Shown: positions 37,572 through 47,298 of the stretch, one piece after another
Position numbering within the stretch: position 1 is the first letter of the stretch
Layout of the letters: each line of letters opens with the position of its first letter
Assembly: GCA_039196715.1 (NCBI GenBank)
Contig: JBCCUP010000026.1
Location: forward strand, 1 to 59,059
DNA: 59,059 nucleotides
Origin: Pseudomonadota bacterium
GTDB lineage: Bacteria > Pseudomonadota > Gammaproteobacteria > CALCKW01
Direction: 5' to 3'
Made by a program: the position numbers and the translations under genes
The notes under the pieces: model-generated
The model's input: the letters and a program-made list of their open reading frames with translations, nothing else
What the model was told of the DNA's origin: nothing
Database searches by the model: none

Positions 37572-39746
37572 TCATCGCGCGATCAGGCGCGGCAGGGGCG
37601 CAAGGCTGCAGCGGCCGCAGCGTTTGTGGTAGTGCGCCACGACCTCGTCGGCTTCGGCTTGCCGGCGTGCAGTGTTGATCGGGTCATCGAGACCGAGTCG
37701 ATGCCGAAGCACGCGGCGAAACAGGTAGCTGTCGCGGTAGCCTAGAAAGGTGCTCTCGTTGCGGCCGCGATCGGGGCAACTGTCGCGGCTGAACAGGGTC
37801 ACGTGGCCAAAACTCGGCACCTCACCGCGCGCGACGCGCTCGCCGAGCTTGCTGTCGTCCAGCAAGGTGTCCAGCACGCGGGCCTTCAGCGCATCCTGGC
37901 CGAGTTCGGGGTCGGTGAAGCAGGCGATGAGTTCGCTTTCCGCTTCGGGTGTGAGCCCGTACTCGCTCGCGAGAATCGCAAGGTTCTGCGCCATGTACCG
38001 ATCGGCGGCGTCAAGTGTCTCGTCCACCAGCGCAACCATTCCTTCCATCATGCTCTGCGGCAGGCCGAGTTGATCGCGGTACCCGGGCTCGTGCCGGTGT
38101 TGCACGATTTCGCCGGTGAGTTTTTCGATCAACGGTCGGATGATCGGACCGCGTACACGCTCCGCCCAGTAGATTCGGATGCCGCTGTGGCGCCACCAGC
38201 CCTCGAGGCTGTCGGGGTCGCGAACGCTCTCGTTGAAAGTGGTCATGGTGTCGACCAACTTGGTGATGATGCCGGCCACCGTGTACGGCGTGCGCGCGTC
38301 CGTCGGCCGGATGCGCATGGTGGTGTAGCGTCCGACATCGTAGGCTGCGCGCACCGTGCGCAGACCGGGTGATTCGAGCGTCTGGTGGGCCTTGAGCGTG
38401 CCCTGGGTTGCATTGCGCGCGTCGGTGACTTCGCCGACCATGGCGGCAATCGGTGCGCCGAAGCGCTTGCGCAACAAACGCAGCGAGTGGTAGTACCCGG
38501 CCACGGCGCTCGAGCCGTCCTCGACCACGTCGTGCATCATGGCCGCCGCGGCGGTGCTGACGTCCAGGTTTTCACCAAACTCGCGCCAGGCCGCGTCGGC
38601 GAGGCAGAAGGCGTGCGAGACCATGGTCACGCGCGACTTGCGCCGGCACTTGTCGAGGTGACGCGTCACCTCGAGTGCGGCAAGGTGCAGCGTGTTGATG
38701 TCGTTGGGCCACGCCGCGGCATCGAAGTACTCCATCAGCGGCAGGTTGTTGTGGACTTCGTGCACCGCACGGCCGCGTCGGCCAACCAGCCGGTGCCGCT
38801 TACGCGCGTCGCGCAGCACGTCGTGCACGGCCTGCAGCAGCGTGTGTTCGAGCGGCTCGCGCAGCGCGTGGTGGTCGACGCCCGGCAGGTCAAAGGCCGC
38901 GCGCGCCATGTTGTAGTCGATCTCGAGCTGGGTGCGCTCGGGGAACGCGCCCCGTGTGTCGATCCCGGCCTCCTGCAGTTCACGCCGTTTGTCGGCGCAG
39001 AGGGTGGCGATGATCTCCTCGCCCGCGGCCCGTGCAGAGAGGCGCAGGCGCGCTGCGACCACCGCCGCGATCACGTTGGCATAGCGTGGCGACACCGACA
39101 GATGCGAGGTTTCGCCGAGCTTCCAGGCGTCGAGAAAATCCGCGTAGTGTTGGCGAATGTTGCGCACGTGTACCGCCACCTGACGGCCGAATTCCCGCTC
39201 GATGTAGGCGTTGTCGACGACCGGCGCGAGGTCGCGGTCGAGGGTGAGCAGGCGGTCGCGCTTGTCCAGGCAGCGGTGAATCAGGGTGGCGACCACGAGG
39301 TTGGCGCTGATGCGGCGATCGCCGCCCCCCTGTCGGCCGAACCGGCGAACGCCCTGCATGATCACGCCGGCGAGGACCACGGCATTGATACTGGGTTCGA
39401 GCTTCGGCAGCCGGTTGGTGTTGATCAGCTGCTCCCAGCCGGGGTGGGCTGGATCGATGTGGTCAAGGCGCCGGTCGAAGGGGTCCAGCGGCGTCCCCGG
39501 GTAGAACACGCTCGCGAGAATCTCGCGGCCGCGCACGGTGTCCCGCGTCGCTGCTGCGATCTCCCTCACGGGGATGGCGGTTTCGATTTCGGCGTTGCGC
39601 CAGGCGGCCGAGACCGGCCCGATCAGTGCCCGTTCGTCGTCGAGGGTGCTCGCGATCAGGCGGTAGGCCTTGATGGTCTTGCCGAGTTTCCCGGGCTCGG
39701 GCCGCGGTGTCGCGGAAACAGCGGTGTGGCCGTTTCGCGCGACCAC
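37572..39746 (-). CDS. 724-residue protein with RelA/SpoT-type HD hydrolase core, otherwise unknown
   Basis: From a GTG at 39746. Residues 371-505 read like the HD hydrolase of RelA/SpoT proteins: His378 (VSHAF), His405-Asp406 with Glu409-Asp410 (MMHDVVEDG), RFGAPIAAMVGEVTDA, and Asp499 in ITKLVDT. The usual Asn four residues after that Asp is missing; Asn505 is six away. No synthetase, TGS or ACT domain exists. The 370-residue N-terminal part and 220-residue C-terminal part are mostly helical, Arg-rich, and unfamiliar; the C-terminus ends with CGRC. No TM. It follows the XRE-shikimate kinase regulator by 72 bases on the same strand. A nucleotide (alarmone) hydrolase is inferred from the core only. 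Confidence 0.75.
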   Translation of the reverse strand: MVARNGHTAVSATPRPEPGKLGKTIKAYRLIASTLDDERALIGPVSAAWRNAEIETAIPVREIAAATRDTVRGREILASVFYPGTPLDPFDRRLDHIDPAHPGWEQLINTNRLPKLEPSINAVVLAGVIMQGVRRFGRQGGGDRRISANLVVATLIHRCLDKRDRLLTLDRDLAPVVDNAYIEREFGRQVAVHVRNIRQHYADFLDAWKLGETSHLSVSPRYANVIAAVVAARLRLSARAAGEEIIATLCADKRRELQEAGIDTRGAFPERTQLEIDYNMARAAFDLPGVDHHALREPLEHTLLQAVHDVLRDARKRHRLVGRRGRAVHEVHNNLPLMEYFDAAAWPNDINTLHLAALEVTRHLDKCRRKSRVTMVSHAFCLADAAWREFGENLDVSTAAAAMMHDVVEDGSSAVAGYYHSLRLLRKRFGAPIAAMVGEVTDARNATQGTLKAHQTLESPGLRTVRAAYDVGRYTTMRIRPTDARTPYTVAGIITKLVDTMTTFNESVRDPDSLEGWWRHSGIRIYWAERVRGPIIRPLIEKLTGEIVQHRHEPGYRDQLGLPQSMMEGMVALVDETLDAADRYMAQNLAILASEYGLTPEAESELIACFTDPELGQDALKARVLDTLLDDSKLGERVARGEVPSFGHVTLFSRDSCPDRGRNESTFLGYRDSYLFRRVLRHRLGLDDPINTARRQAEADEVVAHYHKRCGRCSLAPLPRLIAR

Positions 39747-39818
39747 GTCAGGCCCGCCGCAGTCCGGCCGGGGAGACGCTGTTGATCGGCACCGGGTGCG
39801 TGGGCGACAGCACGGTGG

Positions 39819-40673
39819 TCAGCCGGACTTGCCGTCAATGATGGCGCACAGCCGTTCCACCGCAGTCTCGGCGGTGATCGTGCTGGTGTCGATCTGGTGG
39901 TCGGCCTGGCTGTAGAAGGTTTCGCGTTCCTGCAACATGAGTTTGAGGTCATCCAGCGACTGCTGGTGGCGATCAAACGGGCGCATGTCGCCCTGCTGCA
40001 TGACGCGGTTCATGTGCTGCTCGGGCTGAGCCTGTACCCACACCAGCGTGCAGCGTTCGCGCAACAGGTTGTAGGTCGGGGCTTCGGCGACGAGGCTGCC
40101 GCCGGTCTCGATGATGCAGCGGGTCGTGCCTTCGACGATGTCGGTCAGCGCCGCGCCCTCCCAGCGGCGGTAGGCGTTCTGGCCGCCGAGGTCCATGATC
40201 TCCGCCAGCGACATCCCGGCGAGTTCGACAATGCGATCGCTGATGCGGATGAAGGGCATGTCCAGCGACTCGGCCGCACCGCGGCCAATGGTCGACTTGC
40301 CTGCGCCGCGCATGCCGAGCAGGGCAAAGCGGTTGGCGGTTTCGCGGCGGGCGGTGCCGACCACCGTTTGCACATGCGCGAGCAGCTTGTGCTTCTGATC
40401 GTCGTCCATACGGTTGATCAGAGCGTGCAGCTCGGCGTCTTCCGGGCCGTGTCGGTCGAGGTCGATGAGGTCCAGCAGGTTCACGTCCAGCGCTCGGGAG
40501 ATCTTGTAGAGCATCGCGAACGACAGGTTTGCCTGGCCGCTCTCGACCTGGGCGAGGTAGCGCTCGGATATCTCGGAATGGTTGGACAGGTGTTTGCGAG
40601 ACACGCCGCGCTGGGCGCGGAGTGATCGGACGCGGCGGCCGATTTCGGCCAGCCAGTTGTTCATTGCTTCCAT
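39819..40673 (-). CDS. XRE regulator fused to a shikimate kinase-like domain (BzdR/BoxR type)
   Basis: 284 residues from ATG 40673 (ATG 40664 is also possible). Residues 11-65 are an XRE HTH (GVSRKHLSNHSEISERYLAQVESG). From residue 113 a shikimate kinase-like domain starts, with P-loop GMRGAGKST (120-128), ISDRIVELAGMSLAEI and IETGGSLV. BzdR and BoxR share this architecture and bind benzoyl-CoA with the kinase-like part. Here no benzoate gene is near; the only downstream partner is the HD protein, so the ligand may differ. Confidence 0.9.
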   Translation of the reverse strand: MEAMNNWLAEIGRRVRSLRAQRGVSRKHLSNHSEISERYLAQVESGQANLSFAMLYKISRALDVNLLDLIDLDRHGPEDAELHALINRMDDDQKHKLLAHVQTVVGTARRETANRFALLGMRGAGKSTIGRGAAESLDMPFIRISDRIVELAGMSLAEIMDLGGQNAYRRWEGAALTDIVEGTTRCIIETGGSLVAEAPTYNLLRERCTLVWVQAQPEQHMNRVMQQGDMRPFDRHQQSLDDLKLMLQERETFYSQADHQIDTSTITAETAVERLCAIIDGKSG

Positions 40674-40690
40674 AGTGTGCCTGCTGCTTG

Positions 40691-40743
40691 CCGGCCAGTC
40701 GGAGCATGGCCGGGCATCGTCGGGGCGTTGAACCGTGCCGGTT
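40691..40743. promoter_or_regulatory. Two inverted repeats upstream of the XRE-shikimate kinase gene
   Basis: CCGGCCA-N9-TGGCCGG (40691-40713) and AACCG-TGC-CGGTT (40731-40743) lie 18 to 70 bases from the start codon at 40673, where autoregulatory operators would sit. Confidence 0.35.
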
Positions 40744-40923
40744 GGGGCTCAGTGACGCGCACAAATCGCGCCACCGGCGGTCCGGACGCCAAAGGGAGAT
40801 GATAGCCCGTTACACCCCGCTTGTCGGGGCAAACGGGCGTGAATCGGACCCCGATTTGGTAGAATTCGCGGCTTGCATCGGACACCGCGCCCGGTGCCGC
40901 TGAAAAACCACCGGAGCCACAAC

Positions 40924-42108
40924 GTGTTTGAGCAATTTCCCGCGCCGAAAGCGGACGCGATCCTCGCCTTGATGGCGGCCTACCGAAACGACCCGCGAGC
41001 GGAAAAAATCGACCTCGGTGTCGGTGTCTACCGCGATGCCAACGGCGACACACCGGTGCTCGACGCAGTGCGAGAGGCGGAGCAGCGTGTGTTTCAGTCA
41101 CAGCAGACCAAGGCCTACGTCGGCATTTCCGGCGACCTCGAATTCTGCGAGCAGATGGTCGGCATGACCCTCGGTGACGCGGTCGACGCCGAGCGTGTGC
41201 GCTGCCTGCAGGCGCCGGGCGGTTCGGGTGCCTTGCGCCTGCTCGGGGAGTTGATCAATCAGGCCAAACCGGGCGCACGCGTGTTCGTCAGCGATCCGAG
41301 TTGGCCCAACCACATCCCGCTGTTCGAGGCGAGCGGCCTGCAGATCGCCGCGTACCGCTACTTTGACCCCGCCTCGCGCGACGTCGATTTCGACGCCATG
41401 CTCGAGAGCCTGTCCGACGCCGGCGCGGGTGACATCGTGTTGCTGCACGGCTGCTGCCACAACCCGACCGGCGCCAGCCTGCGCGCCGAACACTGGTCCG
41501 TCATCGCCGAGCGCGCCAACGCCCAGGGCTTCCTGCCCTTTGTCGATTTCGCCTACCAAGGGTTCGGCGAGGGCCTCGAGGCCGACGCGGCCGGTGTGCG
41601 CGTGCTCGCGAACGCGGTGCCCGAGATGCTGATCGCGTCGTCCTGTTCGAAGAATTTCGGCCTCTACCGCGAACGCGTCGGCGCCGCCATGCTGATCGCC
41701 GAGAACAACACGCTGGCCGACCTCGCCCAGAAGAACGCGCAAACGGTTGCGCGTGGCAACTACTCGATGCCCCCGGACCACGGTGCCAACGTGGTCAAGA
41801 CCATCCTGACCGATGACAGCCTGCGCGCCCGCTGGGTTGCCGAGCTCGACGGCATGCGCGACCGCATGATCGACACGCGTCAGAGCCTCGTGGCCGCGCT
41901 TCGCGACGCCACCGGCAGCGAGCGCTTTGATTTCATCGCGCGCCACACCGGCATGTTTTCGCGCCTGGGTATCCCGCCAGAGCAGGTCAACCGCCTGCGC
42001 GACGAACACGGCGTCTACATGGTCGGCGACAGCCGTATCAACGTCGCCGGCTTTCGCGCCGGACAGGCCGAGACTTTCGCCCGCGCCCTGGTGGCCACCG
42101 AAACCTGA
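40924..42108 (+). CDS. tyrB: Aromatic/aspartate aminotransferase, class I
   Basis: 394 residues from the GTG at 40924, with GGAG upstream and TAGAAT at 40860 as a possible -10. FEQFPAPKADAILAL, GVGVYRDANGDTPVL and HGCCHNPTGASL match the AspC/TyrB branch, and PLP Lys243 is in SSCSKNFGLYRERVG. It interconverts aromatic amino acids or aspartate and their keto acids. Telling TyrB from AspC by eye is uncertain. The amidotransferase gene begins at its last base. Confidence 0.88.
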   Translation: MFEQFPAPKADAILALMAAYRNDPRAEKIDLGVGVYRDANGDTPVLDAVREAEQRVFQSQQTKAYVGISGDLEFCEQMVGMTLGDAVDAERVRCLQAPGGSGALRLLGELINQAKPGARVFVSDPSWPNHIPLFEASGLQIAAYRYFDPASRDVDFDAMLESLSDAGAGDIVLLHGCCHNPTGASLRAEHWSVIAERANAQGFLPFVDFAYQGFGEGLEADAAGVRVLANAVPEMLIASSCSKNFGLYRERVGAAMLIAENNTLADLAQKNAQTVARGNYSMPPDHGANVVKTILTDDSLRARWVAELDGMRDRMIDTRQSLVAALRDATGSERFDFIARHTGMFSRLGIPPEQVNRLRDEHGVYMVGDSRINVAGFRAGQAETFARALVATET

Positions 42109-42824
42109 TGAGCGACCCCCTCCGCGTCGGCATCCTCGAGACCGGTCGGCCCCCGCCACACCTTCAGGGGGCGTACGACAGTTACCCGGACATGATGGTG
42201 CAGATGCTCGGCCCGCACGACCGTGAACTGGTCTTCACGCAGTACGCCGCGCTCGACGGGGAACTGCCGGCCTCGGTCGAGGTGTGTGACGCCTGGTTGA
42301 TCACCGGCTCCAAGTTCGCCGCCTACGACCCCGACCCCTGGGTGGCGGCGCTCAAGGGGTTTGTGCGGCAGGCGTTTGAGCGCGGCCGACCGATGCTCGG
42401 CATCTGTTTCGGCCACCAGATCATGGCGGCGGCGCTCGGCGGTGAGGTCAAACTGGCCGATGCCGGGTGGGGCGTCGGCGTGCACAGGTACACGCTGGAC
42501 GCGGCGCCTGCGTGGTTGGGTGAAACCCCGGCCACGCTCGCGATCCAGGCGTTCCACCAGGACCAGGTCGTCACCGTGCCGCCCGGTGCAACCGTGCTGG
42601 CGCACTCCGACTTCTGCCCGGTGGCGGCGCTGGGCTACGGCACGCAGGCACTGTCGGTGCAAGCCCACCCCGAGTTCACGGCCGACTACGTGAGCGAACT
42701 GCTGCGCTTTCGCCGGGAACTGATCGGCGCGGAGCGCGTCGATGCGGCACTCGACGGCATCGGCGCGCCGCTCGACAGCGACCTGATTGCCCGCTGGTTT
42801 GCCGGCGTCGCCCGCGGCCGCTGA
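42108..42824 (+). CDS. Class I glutamine amidotransferase (GMP-synthase-like)
   Basis: 238 residues. The triad is complete: Cys100 (LGICFGHQI), His187 and Glu189 (VQAHPEF). Stand-alone enzymes of this type hydrolyse gamma-glutamyl compounds or feed ammonia to a partner; the substrate is unknown. Its start codon overlaps the aminotransferase stop (TGATG). It converges with the decarboxylase gene, with only two bases between the stop codons. Confidence 0.88.
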   Translation: MSDPLRVGILETGRPPPHLQGAYDSYPDMMVQMLGPHDRELVFTQYAALDGELPASVEVCDAWLITGSKFAAYDPDPWVAALKGFVRQAFERGRPMLGICFGHQIMAAALGGEVKLADAGWGVGVHRYTLDAAPAWLGETPATLAIQAFHQDQVVTVPPGATVLAHSDFCPVAALGYGTQALSVQAHPEFTADYVSELLRFRRELIGAERVDAALDGIGAPLDSDLIARWFAGVARGR

Positions 42825-42831
42825 GCTCAGC
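42820..42831. other. Palindrome carrying both convergent stop codons
   Basis: GCTGAGCTCAGC is a perfect 12-bp palindrome: the TGA of the rightward amidotransferase and the TGA of the leftward decarboxylase are its two halves. It may act as a weak bidirectional hairpin. Confidence 0.5.
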
Positions 42832-44248
42832 CGGCGGCGCTGCGCCTGAGCAGCGCCCAGAGCGCCTCGACGTGCTCGCGTTCGGTGCTCTCGACGCCGA
42901 CCGACACGCGCACAAACCAGCGCCCGTCGAGCGTGGCCGGCGACAGGAAAGCCTCGCCAGAGGCGTTGATGCGTTCGACCCAATCGAGCGTGTGAGCGTC
43001 CAACGCCGCGTCGCTGAGCGCGAGCTCGGGTGGGTTGTGTCGCACGCTCACGGTCTGCAGCGTCAGCGGGGCGACCAGCTCCCAGTCGGGGTCTGCGTCC
43101 ACCGCCTCGGCCAACCACGCGGCGTTGGCCAGGTCGCGGCGCAGGCGCGCCTGGATGGCGGCAACGCCGTCGAGCGCCAGGTGGAACCACAGTTTCAGTG
43201 CCCGAAAGCGCCGCCCCAGTGGAATGCCCCAGTCGCGAAACTGGGTCACCTGGCCGTCGGCCTGGCTCTGCAGGTAGCTCGGGTTGGTCGACAGCACGCG
43301 GACCAGGGTGTCGGTGTCACGCACATACAACAGCGAACAGTCGAGCACGGTGCCGAGCCACTTGTGCGGGTTCCAGCTCAGCGAATCGGCCCGTTCGACG
43401 CCGTGGAACAGCGCCCGGCACTCCGGCAACAGCAGTGCACTGCCGGCCATGGCAGCGTCGACGTGCAACCAGAGACCGTGCGCTTCGGTGACATCGGCAA
43501 CCGCGTCGACCGGGTCGAACGCCGTGACGCCGGTCGAACCGCAGGAGGCCACCACCAGCGCTGGCACCCGACCCGCTTGTGTGTCTTCGGCGATCGCGTC
43601 CGCCAAGGCGTCGGCACGCATGGCGCGGGTGACCGGGTCACAGGCGACAGAGCGGAGATTGTGGTCACCGAAACCGGCCATCTGCACGGCTTTGGCGACC
43701 GACGAGTGCGCCTGGTCGGTCGTGTACACGACCAGCGGCGTGTCCACCGCCTGGAGCCCCCCGTGCAACTTGCTGAATCCGGAGGCACGTTCGCGTGCCA
43801 CCATGGCCGCGACCAGCATCGCGCTCGAGGCGGTGTCGTGGATCGCGCCGCGCCACGCCGGGCTGAGGCCAGTGAGTTGCCGAAGCCACTCGCACACCAC
43901 TTCCTCGACTTCCGTCAGCGCCGGGCAGCTCTCCCACGAGATCCCGAGGCTGCCGATCCCGCTCGTGGCGATGTCGCCCAGTACCGACGACAGCGTGGCG
44001 TTGGACGGGAACCAGCCGTAGTGCATCGGGTGCTGGATCTGGGTCAGCCCCGGCACCACACGCGAGTCGAGCTGCTGCAGCACATCTCCAAAGGGGGCTG
44101 GGTCCAGCGGAGCCTCGTCAGGAAAGCGCGCGCGCACGTCCCCGGGGGCGACCTGCGCCCGGACCGGCGCGTCGGCAACGGCGTTGCGGTAGTCGGCTAT
44201 CCAGTCGATGAGCTGGTGGCCGGCGTCACGGAATTCTTCGGGGGTCAT
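42827..44248 (-). CDS. Aromatic-L-amino-acid decarboxylase (PLP group II)
   Basis: 473 residues from the ATG at 44248, the natural N-terminus of the family (MTPEEFRDAGHQLIDWIADY); the frame stays open far upstream but that part is antisense to cobS. QHPMHYGWFPSNATLSSVLGD, the DTASSAMLVAAM segment and SLSWNPHKWLG, with the PLP Lys, are diagnostic of the tryptophan/phenylalanine/DOPA decarboxylases. Its neighbours on the left, an aromatic aminotransferase and an amidotransferase, fit aromatic amino acid metabolism, but they are convergent. Confidence 0.93.
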   Translation of the reverse strand: MTPEEFRDAGHQLIDWIADYRNAVADAPVRAQVAPGDVRARFPDEAPLDPAPFGDVLQQLDSRVVPGLTQIQHPMHYGWFPSNATLSSVLGDIATSGIGSLGISWESCPALTEVEEVVCEWLRQLTGLSPAWRGAIHDTASSAMLVAAMVARERASGFSKLHGGLQAVDTPLVVYTTDQAHSSVAKAVQMAGFGDHNLRSVACDPVTRAMRADALADAIAEDTQAGRVPALVVASCGSTGVTAFDPVDAVADVTEAHGLWLHVDAAMAGSALLLPECRALFHGVERADSLSWNPHKWLGTVLDCSLLYVRDTDTLVRVLSTNPSYLQSQADGQVTQFRDWGIPLGRRFRALKLWFHLALDGVAAIQARLRRDLANAAWLAEAVDADPDWELVAPLTLQTVSVRHNPPELALSDAALDAHTLDWVERINASGEAFLSPATLDGRWFVRVSVGVESTEREHVEALWALLRRSAAG

Positions 44249-44320
44249 GGTGTCAGTGGGACTCTGGCTTGCTTGTGAGTATATCGAGCGGAACCAACGG
44301 CGTGACAGGCATCCGCAGGC

Positions 44321-44340
44321 GTCCACTGGACCCAGTGGAC
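44321..44340. promoter_or_regulatory. Near-perfect 20-bp inverted repeat between divergent genes
   Basis: GTCCACTGG-AC-CCAGTGGAC, two perfect 9-bp arms, placed 73 bases from the decarboxylase start and 80 from cobS. A dyad of this quality in a divergent promoter is a likely operator. Confidence 0.5.
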
Positions 44341-44419
44341 AGCACGGCGTGGCAGGCAAAACACGGGTAACATGGCCGGTTACGTGCGCCCGCCTCCCAA
44401 CACAGACAGTGAAGAGAAC

Positions 44420-45385
44420 ATGATCAATCAAACGCAGTCGACCTCCGGTTTGCCCGACACCACGGTGGCGGTTCAGGACGTCTTCGGCTTCGAGAGCAGC
44501 GTCTCGGTACCGGCGTACAGCGCGGCAGGCGAACACGTGCCCGAAGTCGACCCGGACTACCTGTTTGACCCCACCACGACGCGCGCGATTCTCGCGGGGT
44601 TCTCGCACAACCGCCGGGTGCTGGTGTCGGGCTTGCATGGTACGGGCAAGTCGACGCACATCGAGCAGGTCGCAGCGCGGCTGAATTGGCCCTGTTTGCG
44701 GATCAACCTCGACAGCCACGTCAGCCGACTGGACCTGATCGGCAAGGATGCCATCGTCCTGCGCGACGGCGTCCAGGTCACGGAATTCCAGGACGGTATC
44801 CTGCCCTGGGCCATCCAGAACAACGTGGCGCTGGTGTTCGACGAGTACGACGCCGGCCGACCCGACGTCATGTTCGTGATTCAACGGGTCCTTGAGACCG
44901 CGGGTCGACTGACCCTGCTCGACCAGAGCCGTGTGCTGCACCCGCACCCGGGGTTCCGATTGTTTGCCACCGCCAACACCGTCGGCCTCGGCGACGCGAC
45001 CGGCCTCTACCACGGCACGCAGCCGCTCAACCAGGCGCAACTCGACCGTTGGTCGATCGCAACCACCCTGAACTACCTGCCGCACGACCAGGAATGCGGC
45101 ATCGTGCTGGCGAAGGCCCAGGCCTTGCGCGACGACGAGGGCCAGGCGACCGTCGACCGCATGGTGCGCCTCGCAGACCTCTCGCGCGGTGCGTTCCGGG
45201 CTGGCGACCTCTCGACCGTCATGTCGCCCCGCACGGTCATCACCTGGACCGAGAACCTCGCGATCTTCCAGGACGTGGCAGAGGCGTTCCGCTTCACCTT
45301 TCTCAACAAGTGCGACCCGCTCGAGCGGCCGCTGGTTGCCGAGCTCTACCAGCGCGCGTTCGGTGTCGAGCTGAACATCGGCTAG
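44420..45385 (+). CDS. cobS: CobS-like AAA+ ATPase subunit of aerobic cobaltochelatase
   Basis: 321 residues from the ATG at 44420. The N-terminal [15 protein letters not shown] and [19 protein letters not shown] are typical of CobS; Walker A is GLHGTGKST (71-79), Walker [12 protein letters not shown] (about 136-146), and [21 protein letters not shown] is a signature of the MoxR-like chelatase ATPases. It powers cobalt insertion into hydrogenobyrinate a,c-diamide with CobN and CobT. cobT follows after four bases; cobN is not in the window. Confidence 0.93.
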   Translation: MINQTQSTSGLPDTTVAVQDVFGFESSVSVPAYSAAGEHVPEVDPDYLFDPTTTRAILAGFSHNRRVLVSGLHGTGKSTHIEQVAARLNWPCLRINLDSHVSRLDLIGKDAIVLRDGVQVTEFQDGILPWAIQNNVALVFDEYDAGRPDVMFVIQRVLETAGRLTLLDQSRVLHPHPGFRLFATANTVGLGDATGLYHGTQPLNQAQLDRWSIATTLNYLPHDQECGIVLAKAQALRDDEGQATVDRMVRLADLSRGAFRAGDLSTVMSPRTVITWTENLAIFQDVAEAFRFTFLNKCDPLERPLVAELYQRAFGVELNIG

Positions 45386-45389
45386 GCGG

Positions 45390-47216
45390 ATGGCGGTCCC
45401 ACCGAGAGCCCGCGGCCACAACCGGCGACGCGCACAGGCCATCGGGCCGCGCGAGGCGGCCCAGCAGGCGCAGGCCGGTTGCGTTCGCGCGCTCGCCGAC
45501 GCCGAGTGCCTTTCGGTGCAGTTCGGCAACAACACGCCGTCCATCGATGGCGACACGGTCACGCTGCCGTCGGCTGGCGCCGACATGAGCAGCGAACAAC
45601 GCACGCTGTGGCGCGGTCAGGCCGACGCGCTGGCACTCGAGCGTCGCTACCACGACGCTGTTCAGCACCGCCAGCTGGCGCCCGCGAGCGGCGCTGCGCG
45701 GGCGGTGTTCGATCGCCTGGAGGCGGTGCGCCTCGAGGCGCGGGGCTGCCGCGAGTTTGCCGGTGTGGGTGACAACCTCGACGCCGCGCTGTCAGATCGG
45801 TTTCGCTACCTGCTCGACAACCCCGACAGCGAATACTCCCCGCTGGCCGAGGCGCTGGCCCTGCACACGCGCGAGCAGCTCACCGGCCGGCCGACACCGG
45901 ACACGGCCGACACCGTCATATCGAAGTACCGCAGCTGGCTGGATCAGCACATCGACCTCGACTACAACCGCCTGGGTCAGTGCCTCGACGACCAGGCCCG
46001 GTTCGCCGCCGTGGTGTCCGACATGCTCGCCGGATTGAACCTCGGGGACGGGGAAGCCGAAGCGACCGGGTCGGCTTCGGCCGAACCGCCACCTGACGAG
46101 GACGCGAGTGAGGACGGGCCGCAGGACGGTGCCGACGACGCACCTGACGACGACAGCGGCGGCGATACCGACGACGCCGAGAGCGACGCGGATGCCGACA
46201 GCTCGGACGAGTTGGCGGACCCCGGCGACGAAGACGCGGACGGCGAAGCGATAAACGCACCCGAAAAAGCCGGCAAGGCGCGCAAACCGGACGCTTACAG
46301 CGTCTACGCCACCGAGTTCGACGAGGTCATTGCTGCGGAAAAGCTCGCGCTTGGCTATGAACTGGACGAGCTGCGTTCGCAACTCGACCGGCTGATCGGA
46401 GACCAACAAGTGGCAATCGGCCGCGTGGCAAACCGGCTGCAGCGGCGTTTGCTGGCGCAGCAGGAACACGCCTGGCAGGTCGACCTCGAGGAGGGCGTGC
46501 TCAACACGGCGCGGCTCACTCGGGTGATCACGCGGCCGGAACGGCCGCTTGCGTTCAAACAGGCGCACGTGGTGCCGTACCGCGACACGGTCGTTACACT
46601 GCTGCTCGACAACTCCGGGTCGATGCGCGGTCGGCCGATCGCGATGGCAGCCTCGTGCGCGGACATCCTCGCGCGCACCCTGGAGCGTTGCGGCGTGCGC
46701 ACCGAGGTGCTCGGGTTCACCACCCGCGCCTGGAAGGGCGGGCAGAGCCGCGAACGCTGGCAGAAAGACGGCTCGCCGCGCAACCCCGGTCGCCTGAACG
46801 ACCTGCGACACATCATCTACAAGACGGCCGACGCGCCGTGGCGGCGCTCGCGCCGCAACCTCGGCCTGATGCTGCAAAAGGGGCTGCTCAAGGAGAACAT
46901 CGACGGCGAGGCGCTGACCTGGGCGCACAACCGGCTTCTGGCCCGGCCCGAACGCCGGCGGATTCTCATGATGATCTCGGACGGTGCACCGATTGACGAC
47001 AGCACGCTCTCGGTCAACGCGGGCAAATACCTCGATCAGCACCTGCGCGAAGTCATCGGCCGGATCGAGCAGCAGTCACCGATCGAGTTGGTGGCGATCG
47101 GCATCGGCCACGATGTGACGCAGTACTACCAACGCGCCGTGACCATCGTCAATGTCGACGAGCTGGCGGATGTCATGACCCAGGAACTGGCCTCGCTGTT
47201 CGACGCGCCCATGTGA
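45390..47216 (+). CDS. cobT: CobT-like VWA subunit of aerobic cobaltochelatase
   Basis: 608 residues. An N-terminal helical part (1-215) leads into an acidic linker (about 216-290, almost all Asp/Glu/Ser/Gly), then a conserved CobT region and a VWA domain with [13 protein letters not shown] near residue 405 and [14 protein letters not shown] further on. The layout is that of CobT, the partner of CobS in the chelatase motor. Coupled to cobS (four-base gap). With the adenosyltransferase at 10041 it supports aerobic B12 synthesis, unless the pair serves another chelatase-like machine. Confidence 0.93.
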   Translation: MAVPPRARGHNRRRAQAIGPREAAQQAQAGCVRALADAECLSVQFGNNTPSIDGDTVTLPSAGADMSSEQRTLWRGQADALALERRYHDAVQHRQLAPASGAARAVFDRLEAVRLEARGCREFAGVGDNLDAALSDRFRYLLDNPDSEYSPLAEALALHTREQLTGRPTPDTADTVISKYRSWLDQHIDLDYNRLGQCLDDQARFAAVVSDMLAGLNLGDGEAEATGSASAEPPPDEDASEDGPQDGADDAPDDDSGGDTDDAESDADADSSDELADPGDEDADGEAINAPEKAGKARKPDAYSVYATEFDEVIAAEKLALGYELDELRSQLDRLIGDQQVAIGRVANRLQRRLLAQQEHAWQVDLEEGVLNTARLTRVITRPERPLAFKQAHVVPYRDTVVTLLLDNSGSMRGRPIAMAASCADILARTLERCGVRTEVLGFTTRAWKGGQSRERWQKDGSPRNPGRLNDLRHIIYKTADAPWRRSRRNLGLMLQKGLLKENIDGEALTWAHNRLLARPERRRILMMISDGAPIDDSTLSVNAGKYLDQHLREVIGRIEQQSPIELVAIGIGHDVTQYYQRAVTIVNVDELADVMTQELASLFDAPM

Positions 47217-47298
47217 CTCCGTCGCCGGCGTCGCGCGGTCAAGACTGGAGCGGGACGGACGCTACGACAGGTATCCGTTTCGCCAAAGGCATGCCGTC

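Noticed and set aside
40815-40829. CCCCG-N5-CGGGG hairpin as a terminator
   Set aside because: Five pairs without a T-run in a promoter region between divergent genes; more likely chance in GC-rich DNA.
44249-45604. N-terminal extension of the decarboxylase to 925 codons
   Set aside because: The extra part is antisense to cobS and the promoter region; the family N-terminus starts at the ATG at 44248.
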